From assembly GCA_963974915.1 (NCBI GenBank), contig CAXBES010000001.1, positions 62,001 to 126,000 on the forward strand: DNA of 64,000 nucleotides, read 5' to 3'. The DNA is from CAXBES01 sp963974915 (GTDB lineage: Bacteria; Bacteroidota; Bacteroidia; Flavobacteriales; Flavobacteriaceae). The notes under the pieces were generated by a model that worked only from the letters and a program-made list of their open reading frames with translations, made no database searches and was not told the DNA's origin. Shown piece by piece: positions 25,963-35,400 of the stretch (its first letter is position 1; each line of letters starts with the position of its first letter). The translations under genes were made by a program, and so were the position numbers.

Positions 25963-27231
25963 ATGAAAAAACAAATTATAGTAGCAGGAGCTTTTATGCT
26001 AACCGCTATTGCATTTGGTCAAAAAAAGGAGATTAAAAAGGCTGAAAAGGCTCTTGATGACAAGAACACCATGGAAGCTGTTTCGTATATTAAGCAGGCC
26101 GAAGCTTTATTAGATGGTGCCGATGATGCTTTAAAGGCACAATTTTATGTAATTAAAGGTGATGCATACCTTGCAGATGCAACTGTAAAAGATTTTGCCA
26201 AGATGCAGGAGGCAGCAGAAGCGTATAAATTAGTAGAAAGCCTGGATTCTAAAGGGAAATATACTAAAAGAGCAAAAGACGGAATTCAGAATCTACGGGT
26301 AAAGCTAGTAAATAGTGCTGTTGCAGATCAGAATGCTCAAAATTATGAATCTGCGGCACAAAAACTATACACTAGTTACACTATTAAAAAGGATACGTCC
26401 GATTTATATTACGCGGCGGGAAATGCGGTAAATGCACAAGATTACGCTACAGCTTTAACATACTATGAAGAGTTGCTCGATATGGGTTATACCGGAATTA
26501 GAACCGAGTATGTTGCGATAGATCTTGAAACCGGAAAGAAAGTAGCTTTCCCTTCAGAAGCAGATAGAAATGCAGAAATGCTTACAGGGAAATATACAAA
26601 TCCTTCCGAAGAAGATGCACCATCTGCTAGAGGCGATATTTTGCGTAATGTAACTCTTATTTATATCAGTCAAGGTGAAAATGAAAAAGCACTAAAAGTA
26701 ATGAAAGATGCCCGTGCCGAAAATCCGGATGATCTTTCGTTAATTCGTGCCGAAGCAGATATGGCTTACAAAATGGGAGATATGGCTAAGTACAACAGCC
26801 TAATGAGCGAAGTTGTGGCTTCAGACCCAAATAACCCCGAGTTGTATTACAACCTAGGAGTTGGTAGCGCAGAGCTTGGTGAAAAGGAAAAAGCAATGGG
26901 TTATTACAAAAAAGTAATTGAGCTTGATCCTGAGTATGCACCCGCTCATATTAATACTGCCGTTTTAATTCTTTCTAAAGAATCTGAGTTAAACGAGCAA
27001 ATGAACGCTTTAGGAACTTCGAAAGCAGATTACAAGAAATATGACGAATTAAAAGAGGTAAAAACAGAACTATATAGATCTGCACTACCGTATTTAGAGA
27101 AAGCAGTAAGTCTTCGTCCCGACAATGTTGAGATCGTTAGAACGTTGATGGGAATTTATAGTCAGTTAGGTCAGGACGATAAATTTAAAGCTATGAAAGC
27201 ACGTCTTGCCGAAATGGAAGGAGGACAATAA
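25963..27231 (+). CDS. Periplasmic tetratricopeptide repeat protein
   Basis: A 422-residue secreted protein. The signal peptide MKKQIIVAGAFMLTAIAFGQ is followed by helical TPR repeats. The clearest are YYNLGVGSAELGEKEKAMGYYKK and the following VIELDPEYAPAHINTAVL, and EKALKVMKDARAENPDDLSLIRAEADMAYKMGD. It acts as a protein-binding scaffold in the envelope; no enzyme domain is present. It commonly lies after gyrA in flavobacteria, in my experience. A strong terminator follows. Confidence 0.88.
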   Translation: MKKQIIVAGAFMLTAIAFGQKKEIKKAEKALDDKNTMEAVSYIKQAEALLDGADDALKAQFYVIKGDAYLADATVKDFAKMQEAAEAYKLVESLDSKGKYTKRAKDGIQNLRVKLVNSAVADQNAQNYESAAQKLYTSYTIKKDTSDLYYAAGNAVNAQDYATALTYYEELLDMGYTGIRTEYVAIDLETGKKVAFPSEADRNAEMLTGKYTNPSEEDAPSARGDILRNVTLIYISQGENEKALKVMKDARAENPDDLSLIRAEADMAYKMGDMAKYNSLMSEVVASDPNNPELYYNLGVGSAELGEKEKAMGYYKKVIELDPEYAPAHINTAVLILSKESELNEQMNALGTSKADYKKYDELKEVKTELYRSALPYLEKAVSLRPDNVEIVRTLMGIYSQLGQDDKFKAMKARLAEMEGGQ

Positions 27232-27249
27232 ATATATCCTAAAAGTTAA

Positions 27250-27284
27250 AAAAGCCTGTAATTATTTATTACAGGCTTTTTTTA
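27250..27284 (+). terminator. Terminator of the gyrA-TPR unit
   Basis: A 13-bp stem, AAAAGCCTGTAAT/ATTACAGGCTTTT, with a five-base loop and a long T run. It adjoins the stop of the convergent NlpC/P60 gene. Confidence 0.88.
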
Positions 27285-28037
27285 TTATTTAATAATTCGC
27301 TTAATGACCCGAAGTTTATGCGTATGTGCACGAACATCGTAATTAAAGATCCCGCTGTGATCAATACGGTCTATTCTCACTTTTCCATGGGCATGAATAA
27401 TGTAATTGTCTTTCATAATAATACCTACATGAGTAATAGCGCCTTCGTTGTTATCGAAAAATGCAAGATCCCCCGGTTCGCTTTCTTCAATAAAACTTAA
27501 AGCCTCGCCTTGAGTCGCTTGTTCACTGGCATCCCGTTTTAATTTATAGCCATTTAATTTGTAAACCATTTGCGTAAAACCGCTGCAATCAATTCCGAAG
27601 GGAGTTTTCCCACCCCATAAGTAAGGAGTGTTGAGATAAATCAATGCAGTTTCAATTATGTGTTCCTTCGGAAATTTTTCAGAAATAAATTTACCTTCAA
27701 AGCTATGCTCTAATAATGAACAACCCTTCAGATTGCTCCCAATGCAAATGGAAAGTAATTGTTTTTCCGAAGTAGTAATAAAATCTACAAGGTCTGAAGA
27801 CATCTTTGAAGGTAGCCCCTTGAAATGATCGTAATTTTCTTCGGAAATTGTAAGAAATTGCTTGTTGTCCATCCATCCCTCATAACCATCGAAGGTAAGG
27901 CGAATCCGACTCCACTTTTTTCTGATCTCTAAAACCTTGAAAAGTTCGCCATAAAGCACCTGACTTACCATTTCACTGGTGTCTGCCGCTTCTGCGCGCA
28001 ATGGAACAACACTTAAATTACAAATTCCGTAGTTCAT
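27285..28037 (-). CDS. C40 family peptidase (NlpC/P60) with N-terminal SH3-like domain
   Basis: A 250-residue cell-wall gamma-D-glutamyl-diamino acid endopeptidase. An SH3-like segment (about 1-75, with YGELFKVLEIRKKWSRIRL and GYEGWMDNKQF) precedes the catalytic domain (about 125-250). Seen: C151 in GIDCSGF, a His in THVGIIM and the third polar residue in IIHAHGKV. There is no signal peptide, so it may act in the cytoplasm on recycled muropeptides, like YkfC. Convergent with the TPR gene. Confidence 0.92.
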   Translation of the reverse strand: MNYGICNLSVVPLRAEAADTSEMVSQVLYGELFKVLEIRKKWSRIRLTFDGYEGWMDNKQFLTISEENYDHFKGLPSKMSSDLVDFITTSEKQLLSICIGSNLKGCSLLEHSFEGKFISEKFPKEHIIETALIYLNTPYLWGGKTPFGIDCSGFTQMVYKLNGYKLKRDASEQATQGEALSFIEESEPGDLAFFDNNEGAITHVGIIMKDNYIIHAHGKVRIDRIDHSGIFNYDVRAHTHKLRVIKRIIK

Positions 28038-28057
28038 TCTGGGAGACCGAACAAAAA

Positions 28058-29236
28058 TTATTTTCTTTCAATCACCATAGCCGAAGCACCACCGCCACCA
28101 TTACAGATCGCTGCCGCACCAATTTTGGCATTATTTTGTTTTAATACATTCAGTAATGTGATCACAATTCGAACACCACTACATCCCAATGGGTGACCCA
28201 AAGAAACAGCACCACCATTCACATTAACATTACTATCATCAAGTCCTAATATTTTCATATTTGCTAAGCCAACAACCGAAAATGCTTCATTAAATTCGAA
28301 GTAATCAACATCATCTTGTGATATTCCGGCTTTTGCTAATGCCTTCGGAAGCGCCTTAGACGGTGCGGTTGTAAACCACTTTGGTTCATTCGCAGCATCG
28401 GCGTAGCTCTTAATAGTTGCCAAAGGAGTAAGTCCTAATTCTGAAGCTTTATCTGCAGACATTAGGATCATCGCTCCGGCACCATCATTAATGGTAGAAG
28501 CATTGGCAGCAGTAACAGTTCCATCTTTACTGAAAGCAGGACGTAAGGAAGGGATCTTATCCATTTTTACATTCTTAAACTCTTCGTCTTCAGAGACAAT
28601 CACAGGTTCTCCACGTCTTTGAGGAACTTCTACAGGTACAACCTCGTCGGCAAATTTTCCTTCACTCCATGCCTTTGCAGATCGATTGTAAGATTCAATA
28701 GCAAAATCATCCTGATCTTCTCTCGAAAAGTTGTACTCGCTAGCACACAGATCTGCACAAACCCCCATTGCATTATGGTCGTAGGCATCAACCAAACCAT
28801 CTTTTTGCATCCCGTCCACCAAAGTAGCAGGACCAAATTTATGTCCGTTACGCATATGAACATAGTGAGGAATATTACTCATGCTTTCCATTCCGCCGGC
28901 AACTACGATGTCGGCATCACCAAGTGCAATTGTTTGAGCAGCATGCATTAAGGCTTTCATTCCGGATGCACACACTTTATTTACAGTAGTACAAGGTACA
29001 GTATCGGGAATACCGGCTCCCAGCGCCGCCTGTCTTGCGGGTGCTTGTCCGACCCCTGCCTGAACTACATTCCCCATAAAAACTTCCTGTACTTTAGAGG
29101 GGTCAAGATTGATCTTTTCTAACGCACCTTTTATAGCTGTAGAACCCAATTGAGTTGCGGAAAGAGAAGAAAGACTCCCCATAAAACTTCCAATAGGTGT
29201 TCTTGCTGCGGCTACAATTACTACTTCTTTGCTCAT
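28058..29236 (-). CDS. Acetyl-CoA C-acyltransferase (thiolase)
   Basis: A 392-residue thiolase that makes or cleaves acetoacetyl-CoA or 3-ketoacyl-CoA. Seen: nucleophile C89 in VNKVCASGMKA, the FNEAFSVVGLA motif, GHPLGCSG with the catalytic His, and C-terminal CNGGGGASAMVIE with the second Cys. The sequence looks closer to the biosynthetic acetyl-CoA acetyltransferase type (PhaA/AtoB), but specificity cannot be fixed. It has its own well-formed promoter. Confidence 0.94.
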   Translation of the reverse strand: MSKEVVIVAAARTPIGSFMGSLSSLSATQLGSTAIKGALEKINLDPSKVQEVFMGNVVQAGVGQAPARQAALGAGIPDTVPCTTVNKVCASGMKALMHAAQTIALGDADIVVAGGMESMSNIPHYVHMRNGHKFGPATLVDGMQKDGLVDAYDHNAMGVCADLCASEYNFSREDQDDFAIESYNRSAKAWSEGKFADEVVPVEVPQRRGEPVIVSEDEEFKNVKMDKIPSLRPAFSKDGTVTAANASTINDGAGAMILMSADKASELGLTPLATIKSYADAANEPKWFTTAPSKALPKALAKAGISQDDVDYFEFNEAFSVVGLANMKILGLDDSNVNVNGGAVSLGHPLGCSGVRIVITLLNVLKQNNAKIGAAAICNGGGGASAMVIERK

Positions 29237-29323
29237 TATATGTGTATTTTCTAATTATTATGAAAGAACCACCTGATAAAAACTATTGTCAATACGTACT
29301 TAAGTCGGCGGTATTTAAGGCTG

Positions 29324-29354
29324 CAAATTTACGTATTTATAACGTAATTATCAA
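29324..29354 (-). promoter_or_regulatory. Promoter of the thiolase gene
   Basis: Minus strand: TTG (29354-29352), 20 bases, then TAAATTTG (29331-29324). This is a perfect match to the Bacteroidota consensus, about 88 bases ahead of the start codon. Confidence 0.6.
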
Positions 29355-29422
29355 TCTTTGCTTGTCGAGGTTTTGGGATTAATCAATCCTTATTTATACC
29401 TTTACTTTTCGTTATTCTGTGT

Positions 29423-31471
29423 ATGAAAAACATCTTCGCTTCCTTAACTAACAATCAGTCCCTGATTTACAAGGCGTTTCTTTTTGTTGCTGCAACACTA
29501 TTAATAATCTATCTCCTTCCAAAAGGGGGGCAGTTTAAGTATAATTTTCAGAAGGGAAAGCCCTGGCAATACGAAAATCTATACGCTCCTTTTAGTTTTA
29601 CTATTAAAAAGAATAGTGAAGCGATTGAAAAAGAGAAAGAAGCGATTCGTTTAAATGCAATCCCTTTCTTCGATTATAATGAGAACGTTGTAAAAGACAG
29701 TGAATCGAAATTTTTATTGTTATTGGAAGAGACTTATGTTGACAGCCTTTTTGAAACTTCAAAAAATACGATTAAGGCCGTAGGAAGGAATATTCAGAAG
29801 GACGTATATACTAATGGTGTTATCAATGAAATTTACCCATATTCCGAAGATAAACTTATCTATCTTAAAAAGGGAAATGAATTTGAAGAGCATACCTATA
29901 CACAGTTTTTCAGAAAAGAAAACCTCGATAACAAAATAAGTTCTATAACTTCTCAAATATCTGATACCGCCTCAAGGGAGTTATTAAAGAAGCTTTTAAA
30001 CAGGACCATTGAACCTAATGTGAGTCTTAATTCTAAACTTACCGAGGGTGCGATAACTTCCGAGATAAAGGCCATAAACCCTAATAGAGGAATTATTGAA
30101 AAAGGAGGGAGGGTAATTGCCAAAGGAGAAGTTGTAGAAGGTGATAAGTATCAAATATTGAACTCCTTAAAGGCTGAATACGAATCTCAAGTCTGGAGTA
30201 AATCCAACTATTATTGGTTAATTATTGGTTATTCCTTACTAGTGTCCCTAGTATTTTTAATGCTTTTTCTATTTCTGAATAAGTATAGAAAAGAAACATT
30301 CGATAATAACACGAAGGTTACTTTTATATTTTTCAACATTATTTTGATGGTATTTTTAACTACGATCGTGGTTAAAGAAGTAGGTGCGGCCTATGTATAT
30401 GTGGTTCCACTGTGTATTTTACCTTTAATATTGAAGGCGTTCTTCGATCCCAGGCTCGGACTTTTCGTTCACGTGCTAACAATATTGTTGTTAGGATTTA
30501 TTGTTCCAAATAGTTTTGAGTTTATGTTCCTTCAAACGATTGCAGGAATAGTAACGATCTTAACTGTTTCAGAGTTATATAAACGGGCAAATTTGTTTAT
30601 TTCGGTTGGACAAATAACACTTATTTATATAATAGGGTATTTCGCGTTCTTTTTAATTCAGGAAGGTAATATTCAGGAGATAGAGTGGAAGACCTTTGGG
30701 TATTTCGTCATCTGTGGTTTAGCGACGCTTTTTGCTCATCCGCTTATCTACTTTTACGAAAAGATCTTTGGTTTGGTCTCCGATGTTTCCCTGTTAGAAT
30801 TAAGTGATACCAATTCGAAATTATTAAAAGAGCTATCTAATAAGGCTCCCGGAACATTTCACCATTCTTTAAATGTGGCAAATCTATCTGAAGCTGCCGC
30901 TAATGAAATAGGGGCTAATTCGATGTTGGTTAGGGTAGGGGCGCTCTATCACGATATTGGCAAGATGACCAATCCCACGTATTTTACCGAAAATCAGGTG
31001 AATTCTATAAACACTCACAATGAGCTCGACCCAAAGGAGAGTGCGAGAATCATTGTGGATCATGTTATAAACGGGATAGAGATAGCACGTAAGAACAATT
31101 TGCCCGATAGGGTTATTGATTTTATTAGAACACATCACGGTACGAGTGTTGTTTATTACTTCTATAAAAAAGAAAAGGAGATCAATGGGACCGCAAATAA
31201 AGCCGATTTTGAGTATCCCGGACCCATTCCGTTTTCAAAAGAAACAGCTATTCTTATGATGGCAGATAGTGTAGAAGCGGCTAGTAAAAGTTTAAAGGAA
31301 CCCACCTCTGCTAAAATTGACAGCTTTGTGGAAAAGATCATCGACAATCAGATGGAACAAGGTCAGTTTTTAAATTCGAACATTACTTTTAAAGAAATAC
31401 AGACCATCAAGAAGGTCTTAAAAAAGAAATTAAAAAATATCTATCACTTACGTGTTGAGTATCCCGAATAA
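29423..31471 (+). CDS. 7TM-HD family protein, PgpH-like c-di-AMP phosphodiesterase
   Basis: A 682-residue inner-membrane protein. One N-terminal helix is followed by a periplasmic 7TMR-HDED-type region (about 50-265), a bundle of about seven helices (about 270-450) and a cytoplasmic HD domain. Seen: H480/H481 in GTFHHSLNVANLSEAAA, H510-D511 in ALYHDIGKM, FIRTHHGT and MADSVEAASKSL. Proteins of this layout (PgpH in Listeria) hydrolyse c-di-AMP. The cyclase DisA is not in the window. Divergent from the thiolase gene. Confidence 0.92.
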   Translation: MKNIFASLTNNQSLIYKAFLFVAATLLIIYLLPKGGQFKYNFQKGKPWQYENLYAPFSFTIKKNSEAIEKEKEAIRLNAIPFFDYNENVVKDSESKFLLLLEETYVDSLFETSKNTIKAVGRNIQKDVYTNGVINEIYPYSEDKLIYLKKGNEFEEHTYTQFFRKENLDNKISSITSQISDTASRELLKKLLNRTIEPNVSLNSKLTEGAITSEIKAINPNRGIIEKGGRVIAKGEVVEGDKYQILNSLKAEYESQVWSKSNYYWLIIGYSLLVSLVFLMLFLFLNKYRKETFDNNTKVTFIFFNIILMVFLTTIVVKEVGAAYVYVVPLCILPLILKAFFDPRLGLFVHVLTILLLGFIVPNSFEFMFLQTIAGIVTILTVSELYKRANLFISVGQITLIYIIGYFAFFLIQEGNIQEIEWKTFGYFVICGLATLFAHPLIYFYEKIFGLVSDVSLLELSDTNSKLLKELSNKAPGTFHHSLNVANLSEAAANEIGANSMLVRVGALYHDIGKMTNPTYFTENQVNSINTHNELDPKESARIIVDHVINGIEIARKNNLPDRVIDFIRTHHGTSVVYYFYKKEKEINGTANKADFEYPGPIPFSKETAILMMADSVEAASKSLKEPTSAKIDSFVEKIIDNQMEQGQFLNSNITFKEIQTIKKVLKKKLKNIYHLRVEYPE

Positions 31472-31547
31472 TTATCTGTGTTAATATTTTAATAATAATT
31501 CAAAATATTAACATAAATGGTTAATTCTGTGCAAAGATTAGTTAATA

Positions 31548-31581
31548 TTTGAAGGATATACCTTGCAAATTCATAATTTTG
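31548..31581 (+). promoter_or_regulatory. Promoter of the yqaE-lipoprotein pair
   Basis: TTTG (31548-31551), 22 bases, then TAATTTTG (31574-31581), an exact consensus match 24 bases ahead of the yqaE start codon. Confidence 0.6.
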
Positions 31582-31605
31582 GTTTGAATCAAAAAAACCA
31601 TAAAT

Positions 31606-31758
31606 ATGTCTTTATTAACCATAATCTTAAACATTTTAATTCCACCCTTGGCGGTGTTCTTAAAACATGGATTAAGCACAACATTTCTAATAAATTTAAT
31701 TCTAACCCTAATTTTTTGGCTACCGGGCGTTATACATGCCTTTGTAGTGAATGACTAA
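31606..31758 (+). CDS. YqaE/Pmp3 family membrane protein (50 residues)
   Basis: A small hydrophobic protein with two membrane helices joined by a short loop. It reads MSLLTIILNILIPPLAVFLK, then HGLSTTFLINLILTLIFWLP, then GVIHAFVVND. The IPPLAVFL, the mid G and the FWLPGVIHAF end are the signature of the Pmp3/YqaE (UPF0057) family of stress-related membrane peptides. It lies right behind a good promoter and 25 bases before a lipoprotein gene, so the two form an operon. A longer overlapping frame (31563-31754) has no support. Confidence 0.92.
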   Translation: MSLLTIILNILIPPLAVFLKHGLSTTFLINLILTLIFWLPGVIHAFVVND

Positions 31759-31783
31759 TTAATAACCATTAAAAAATAAACAC

Positions 31784-32353
31784 ATGAAAAAGATAATACC
31801 ATTTGTAGTAATAGCACTACTAGTAACAACAAGTTGTAATGTAGATAAAAAAGGAAGTGTTGAACTTCCCGAAGTAGAAGTTGATGTTGAAGAAGGAAAT
31901 CTTCCTTCATTCGATGTTGATTGGGCAGATATAGACGTAGGTACCCGAACCGAAATGGTGACCGTTCCAAAAGTAAAAGTTGTCATGGAAGAGGTTGAAG
32001 TTGAAGTACCTGTTATAGATGTCGATATGCCCGATGAAGACAAAGAACAGATGAGCATCGTTGCAGAGGCTGAAGTAGATGGAACCGAGCACGAAATTAC
32101 CATTCAAGAAATAAGAGCAACAAATAATCGACTTTATGTTATTTCAACATTGGAGTCTCTTAATAATGACTTGGGTGATGAAGTAATTAGAGTTCAGGAT
32201 CAAGTCGAATTAAATGCACCTGATCTGGATATAAAGCATATTATCGTTGGAAATAAGCCAAATAGAAGCTTTAATAACAGATACTCTTATGTTTCAAGTA
32301 TGGATAACCTTCCGGAATCTGCAAAAAACGCGCAGGTAATTTATAAAAGATAA
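31784..32353 (+). CDS. Acidic lipoprotein of unknown function
   Basis: A 189-residue lipoprotein (signal with lipobox VTTSC) whose first half is extremely acidic and valine-rich in an alternating pattern: ELPEVEVDVEEG, VPKVKVVMEEVEVEVPVIDVDMPDED. This suggests extended beta strands. The second half (EITIQEIRATNNRLYVISTLE, LDIKHIIVGNKPN) is more mixed. I recognise no family. Cotranscribed with the YqaE protein, so a role in envelope stress is a reasonable guess only. Confidence 0.8.
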   Translation: MKKIIPFVVIALLVTTSCNVDKKGSVELPEVEVDVEEGNLPSFDVDWADIDVGTRTEMVTVPKVKVVMEEVEVEVPVIDVDMPDEDKEQMSIVAEAEVDGTEHEITIQEIRATNNRLYVISTLESLNNDLGDEVIRVQDQVELNAPDLDIKHIIVGNKPNRSFNNRYSYVSSMDNLPESAKNAQVIYKR

Positions 32354-32376
32354 AGACTTTATTGGTTGGTTTTGCG

Positions 32377-32420
32377 AAGACCGTTCCTAATTTATTTTAG
32401 GGATGGTCTTTCAGTTTTTT
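32377..32420. terminator. Terminator between the lipoprotein gene and the HTCS gene
   Basis: A 14-bp stem (AAGACCGTTCCTAA against TTAGGGATGGTCTT, two G-T wobbles), six-base loop, then TCAGTTTTTT. It serves the plus strand and overlaps the last codons of the convergent HTCS gene. Confidence 0.75.
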
Positions 32421-35400
32421 ATCTGAGTCCCATATTCGCTGGGAGAACATTTATATTCTTCTTTAAAACATTTAGTAAAGTACGATGGGGTGTTAAATCC
32501 AACTGAGTATCCAATTTCAGCGATGGTAAGATCAGACTCCTCCAAAAGGTTTATCGCCAATTTTAAGCGTTGGGATCTAATAAATTCTGAAGTACTTAAA
32601 CCGGTTAATGCTTTAAGTTTCCTATGTAGTTGCATTCTGCTTAATCTAAGGTCTTTAGCGAATTCTTCCGAAGTAAAACTTGAAGACGTTATTTTTGTAT
32701 CGATCACTTTCTGAACATTTTCCAAAAATTCTTCATCGGCAGGAACAATCGCTATGTCACTTGGTCTTAAGTATACATTCTGACTGTATCTTTCCCGAAG
32801 TAACCTTCTGGCGTTTATAATATTTATAACTTTTTGTTTTACGATTTCGGCATTAAAAGGCTTGGTAATATAATCGTCAGCCATATTTTTAAGGCCTGTA
32901 AGTTCGCTTTGGTCATCAACTTTTGCTGTGACCAGGATAATTGGAATATGACTCGTTCTTGTATCGGTTTTAAGCGTATTGCATAACTCTATTCCATTTT
33001 TATGAGGCATCATGATATCGCTAATTATGAGATCGGGAATTGATTTGATCGCCTTTTTAATTCCAATAAGTCCGTCACTACCCTCAATAACTTTATAGGT
33101 TTCAGTAAAAAGAGAAACCAGATACTTTCTAACTTCGATATTGTCTTCAACGATTAAAATCAAGGGTTTTTCCGACTTCTCTTCGGAAAATATTTCTGAA
33201 GTTTTACTGGGAACGAAATCGAACTTGGGACTGTCTTTTATTATTTCATTGGCATTGTAGTTTTCTTTACTTATCGGAATCTCTATTAAGAATGAAATTA
33301 AGTTAGGTTTTATTTTTTCTACTGAAACTTTCCCTTCGCACAGTACGGTTAATTCTTTTATTAATGAAAGGCCGATTCCCACTCCTTCCGAATTTCTATC
33401 CACCTGATAGAAACGTTCGAACAGTTTATCCATATCTGAAGCGCTTAAATTCTCCGCCACATTCTGAAGAGTCAGTGACATGTGCCCGTTACTCTTCTTA
33501 GCTCCAAAAAATACAGCAGTATTTTCCGGCGCGTATTTAATAGCGTTCGATAAAAGATTAAATACGATCTTTTCAACAATATCTTTATCATACCATGCCT
33601 CATCGAACTCATCTATTTGGGTTGCGATTGATAAGCCCTTGTCGTTTGCCTGATGCGTAAAAGCTTCTATAATTTGTGACAAATGAGCATTTAGGTCATA
33701 ACTTCCCACTTGAAGTGTTACAGCCTTCGATTCCAATTTAGAAAGATCCAACAACTGATTAACTAAACTAAGCATACGTTGAGAACTAGCTTCAATAATA
33801 GATAAGGATCTCTTATTTCTATCAGAGATCTCTGCCTTGGCTAATAATTCATTAACCGGACCCGAAATTAGGGTAAGTGGTGTTCTAAATTCATGAGAAA
33901 TATTAGTGTATAACTTCGATTTAAGTTCGTCTAACTTCTTTAAACGTTCCGTTTCCTGGGATTCTAATTGAAGTCTTACTTGCATCTGCCAACGCCATTT
34001 AAGATATTTATATAAAAGATAAAGCGCTATATGAAAGGCTAGTATATAAGCAACTTTTGCAACTGTAGTTAAATACCATGGAGGCCTGATAGTGAAAGAG
34101 TAGGAAGCCGGAGTAGTATCCCAAATACCGTCATAATTACTACTAAGTACTTGAAATTGATACTCTCCCGAAGGTAAGTTCGTATATCGGGCAAAATTAG
34201 TATTTGATGCCTTAGACCAGGTGTTGTCGTAATTAGTTAGTTGATATTTATAGTGATTTCGCTCTGGTTGAGAAAAGTGCAGGCCGGCAAAGCTAAAAGT
34301 AATCGTATTCTCCTTATATCCGTATTCCGAATCAGACGTCATAGGTATTTCCTCATCAAATATTTCAATTTTTGAAATGATTGTTTTTGGCGGAACAGGG
34401 TTTTTAGAAAGTTCCTCGGGTTTAAACCAGTTTATTCCATTGAGCCCACCAAAATAAAGGACACCGTTTTTATCTTTATGAGAAGCACCGGTATTAAATT
34501 CCATAGCCTGTAATCCATCATAGGTGTCATAGTTAATAATTTCGGTGTTCCCTGTGTTTTTATCTATAGAAAACCTTGAAATTCCTCGGTTTGAACTGAG
34601 CCAAAGGTTTCCTGTGGCATCAGGTAAAATAGAATAGATGACATTATTGGGAAGCCCATCTTCTTTAGAGTATGTATAGAAAGTGGCATTTTGTGTGTTA
34701 AAAGCCTGTAAACCTTTTCCATTGGTTCCAATCCACAAAGTAGGGTTCTCGTAATACAACGATTTTATACTTTCTATACTTTTATTAGAATAATTGAAAA
34801 ATGTTTCTTCGTTCGTTAGAAATTTACTCAAGCCATTATTTTCCGTTCCAATCCATAACACCCCGGGTTCGGCTTCTATAATTGTTCGAATATTGTTACC
34901 CGATATAGCTCTTAAATCATTGGCGTCGTGTGTATATTGACCCACTACACCTTTATGAGGATCAAATTGAATTAAGCCCTTGTCTCTTGTACCCAACCAA
35001 TAATGATTAAAACTATCTTTAAATATGCACCATATCGTTGTGGCGGGAAGGGAAGGCGATGTATTTTCATTATAATGTTTAAAAATGCCATTTTGCAATA
35101 TAGCCAAGCCTTCATCCTGCATTCCAATCCACAGTTTATCTTTTTCCGATAACAAACTCATCACCCTATTGGAAGGAATACTGTTTTTATTCTGCGGATC
35201 ATTTTTATAGCTTCTGAATTCGTTCTTGTCGGGGTCGTATTTAGTGAGTCCTTTCCCCGATGTCCCTATCCAAAAGTGCCCGGCATCATCAATTACCAGG
35301 GAACGAGCTACAGCCACGTCTGCATAATCGGGAATTTCAGAATTAGTTAGAGAATTAAACTTATTGAGGTTTTCATCGTAATAGCTCAGTCCTGCGCCGT

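Noticed and set aside
25600..25974. 124-residue minus-strand frame
   Set aside because: Antisense shadow of the acidic gyrA tail; serine-rich low-complexity translation with no family features.
31563..31754. 63-residue frame starting MQIHNFGLNQKN
   Set aside because: It overlaps the YqaE/Pmp3 gene in another frame and begins inside its promoter; the YqaE frame has the family signature.
31759..32103. 114-residue minus-strand frame rich in Ser and Thr
   Set aside because: It is the antisense of the Val/Glu/Asp-rich lipoprotein; its odd composition is a mirror of that repeat.
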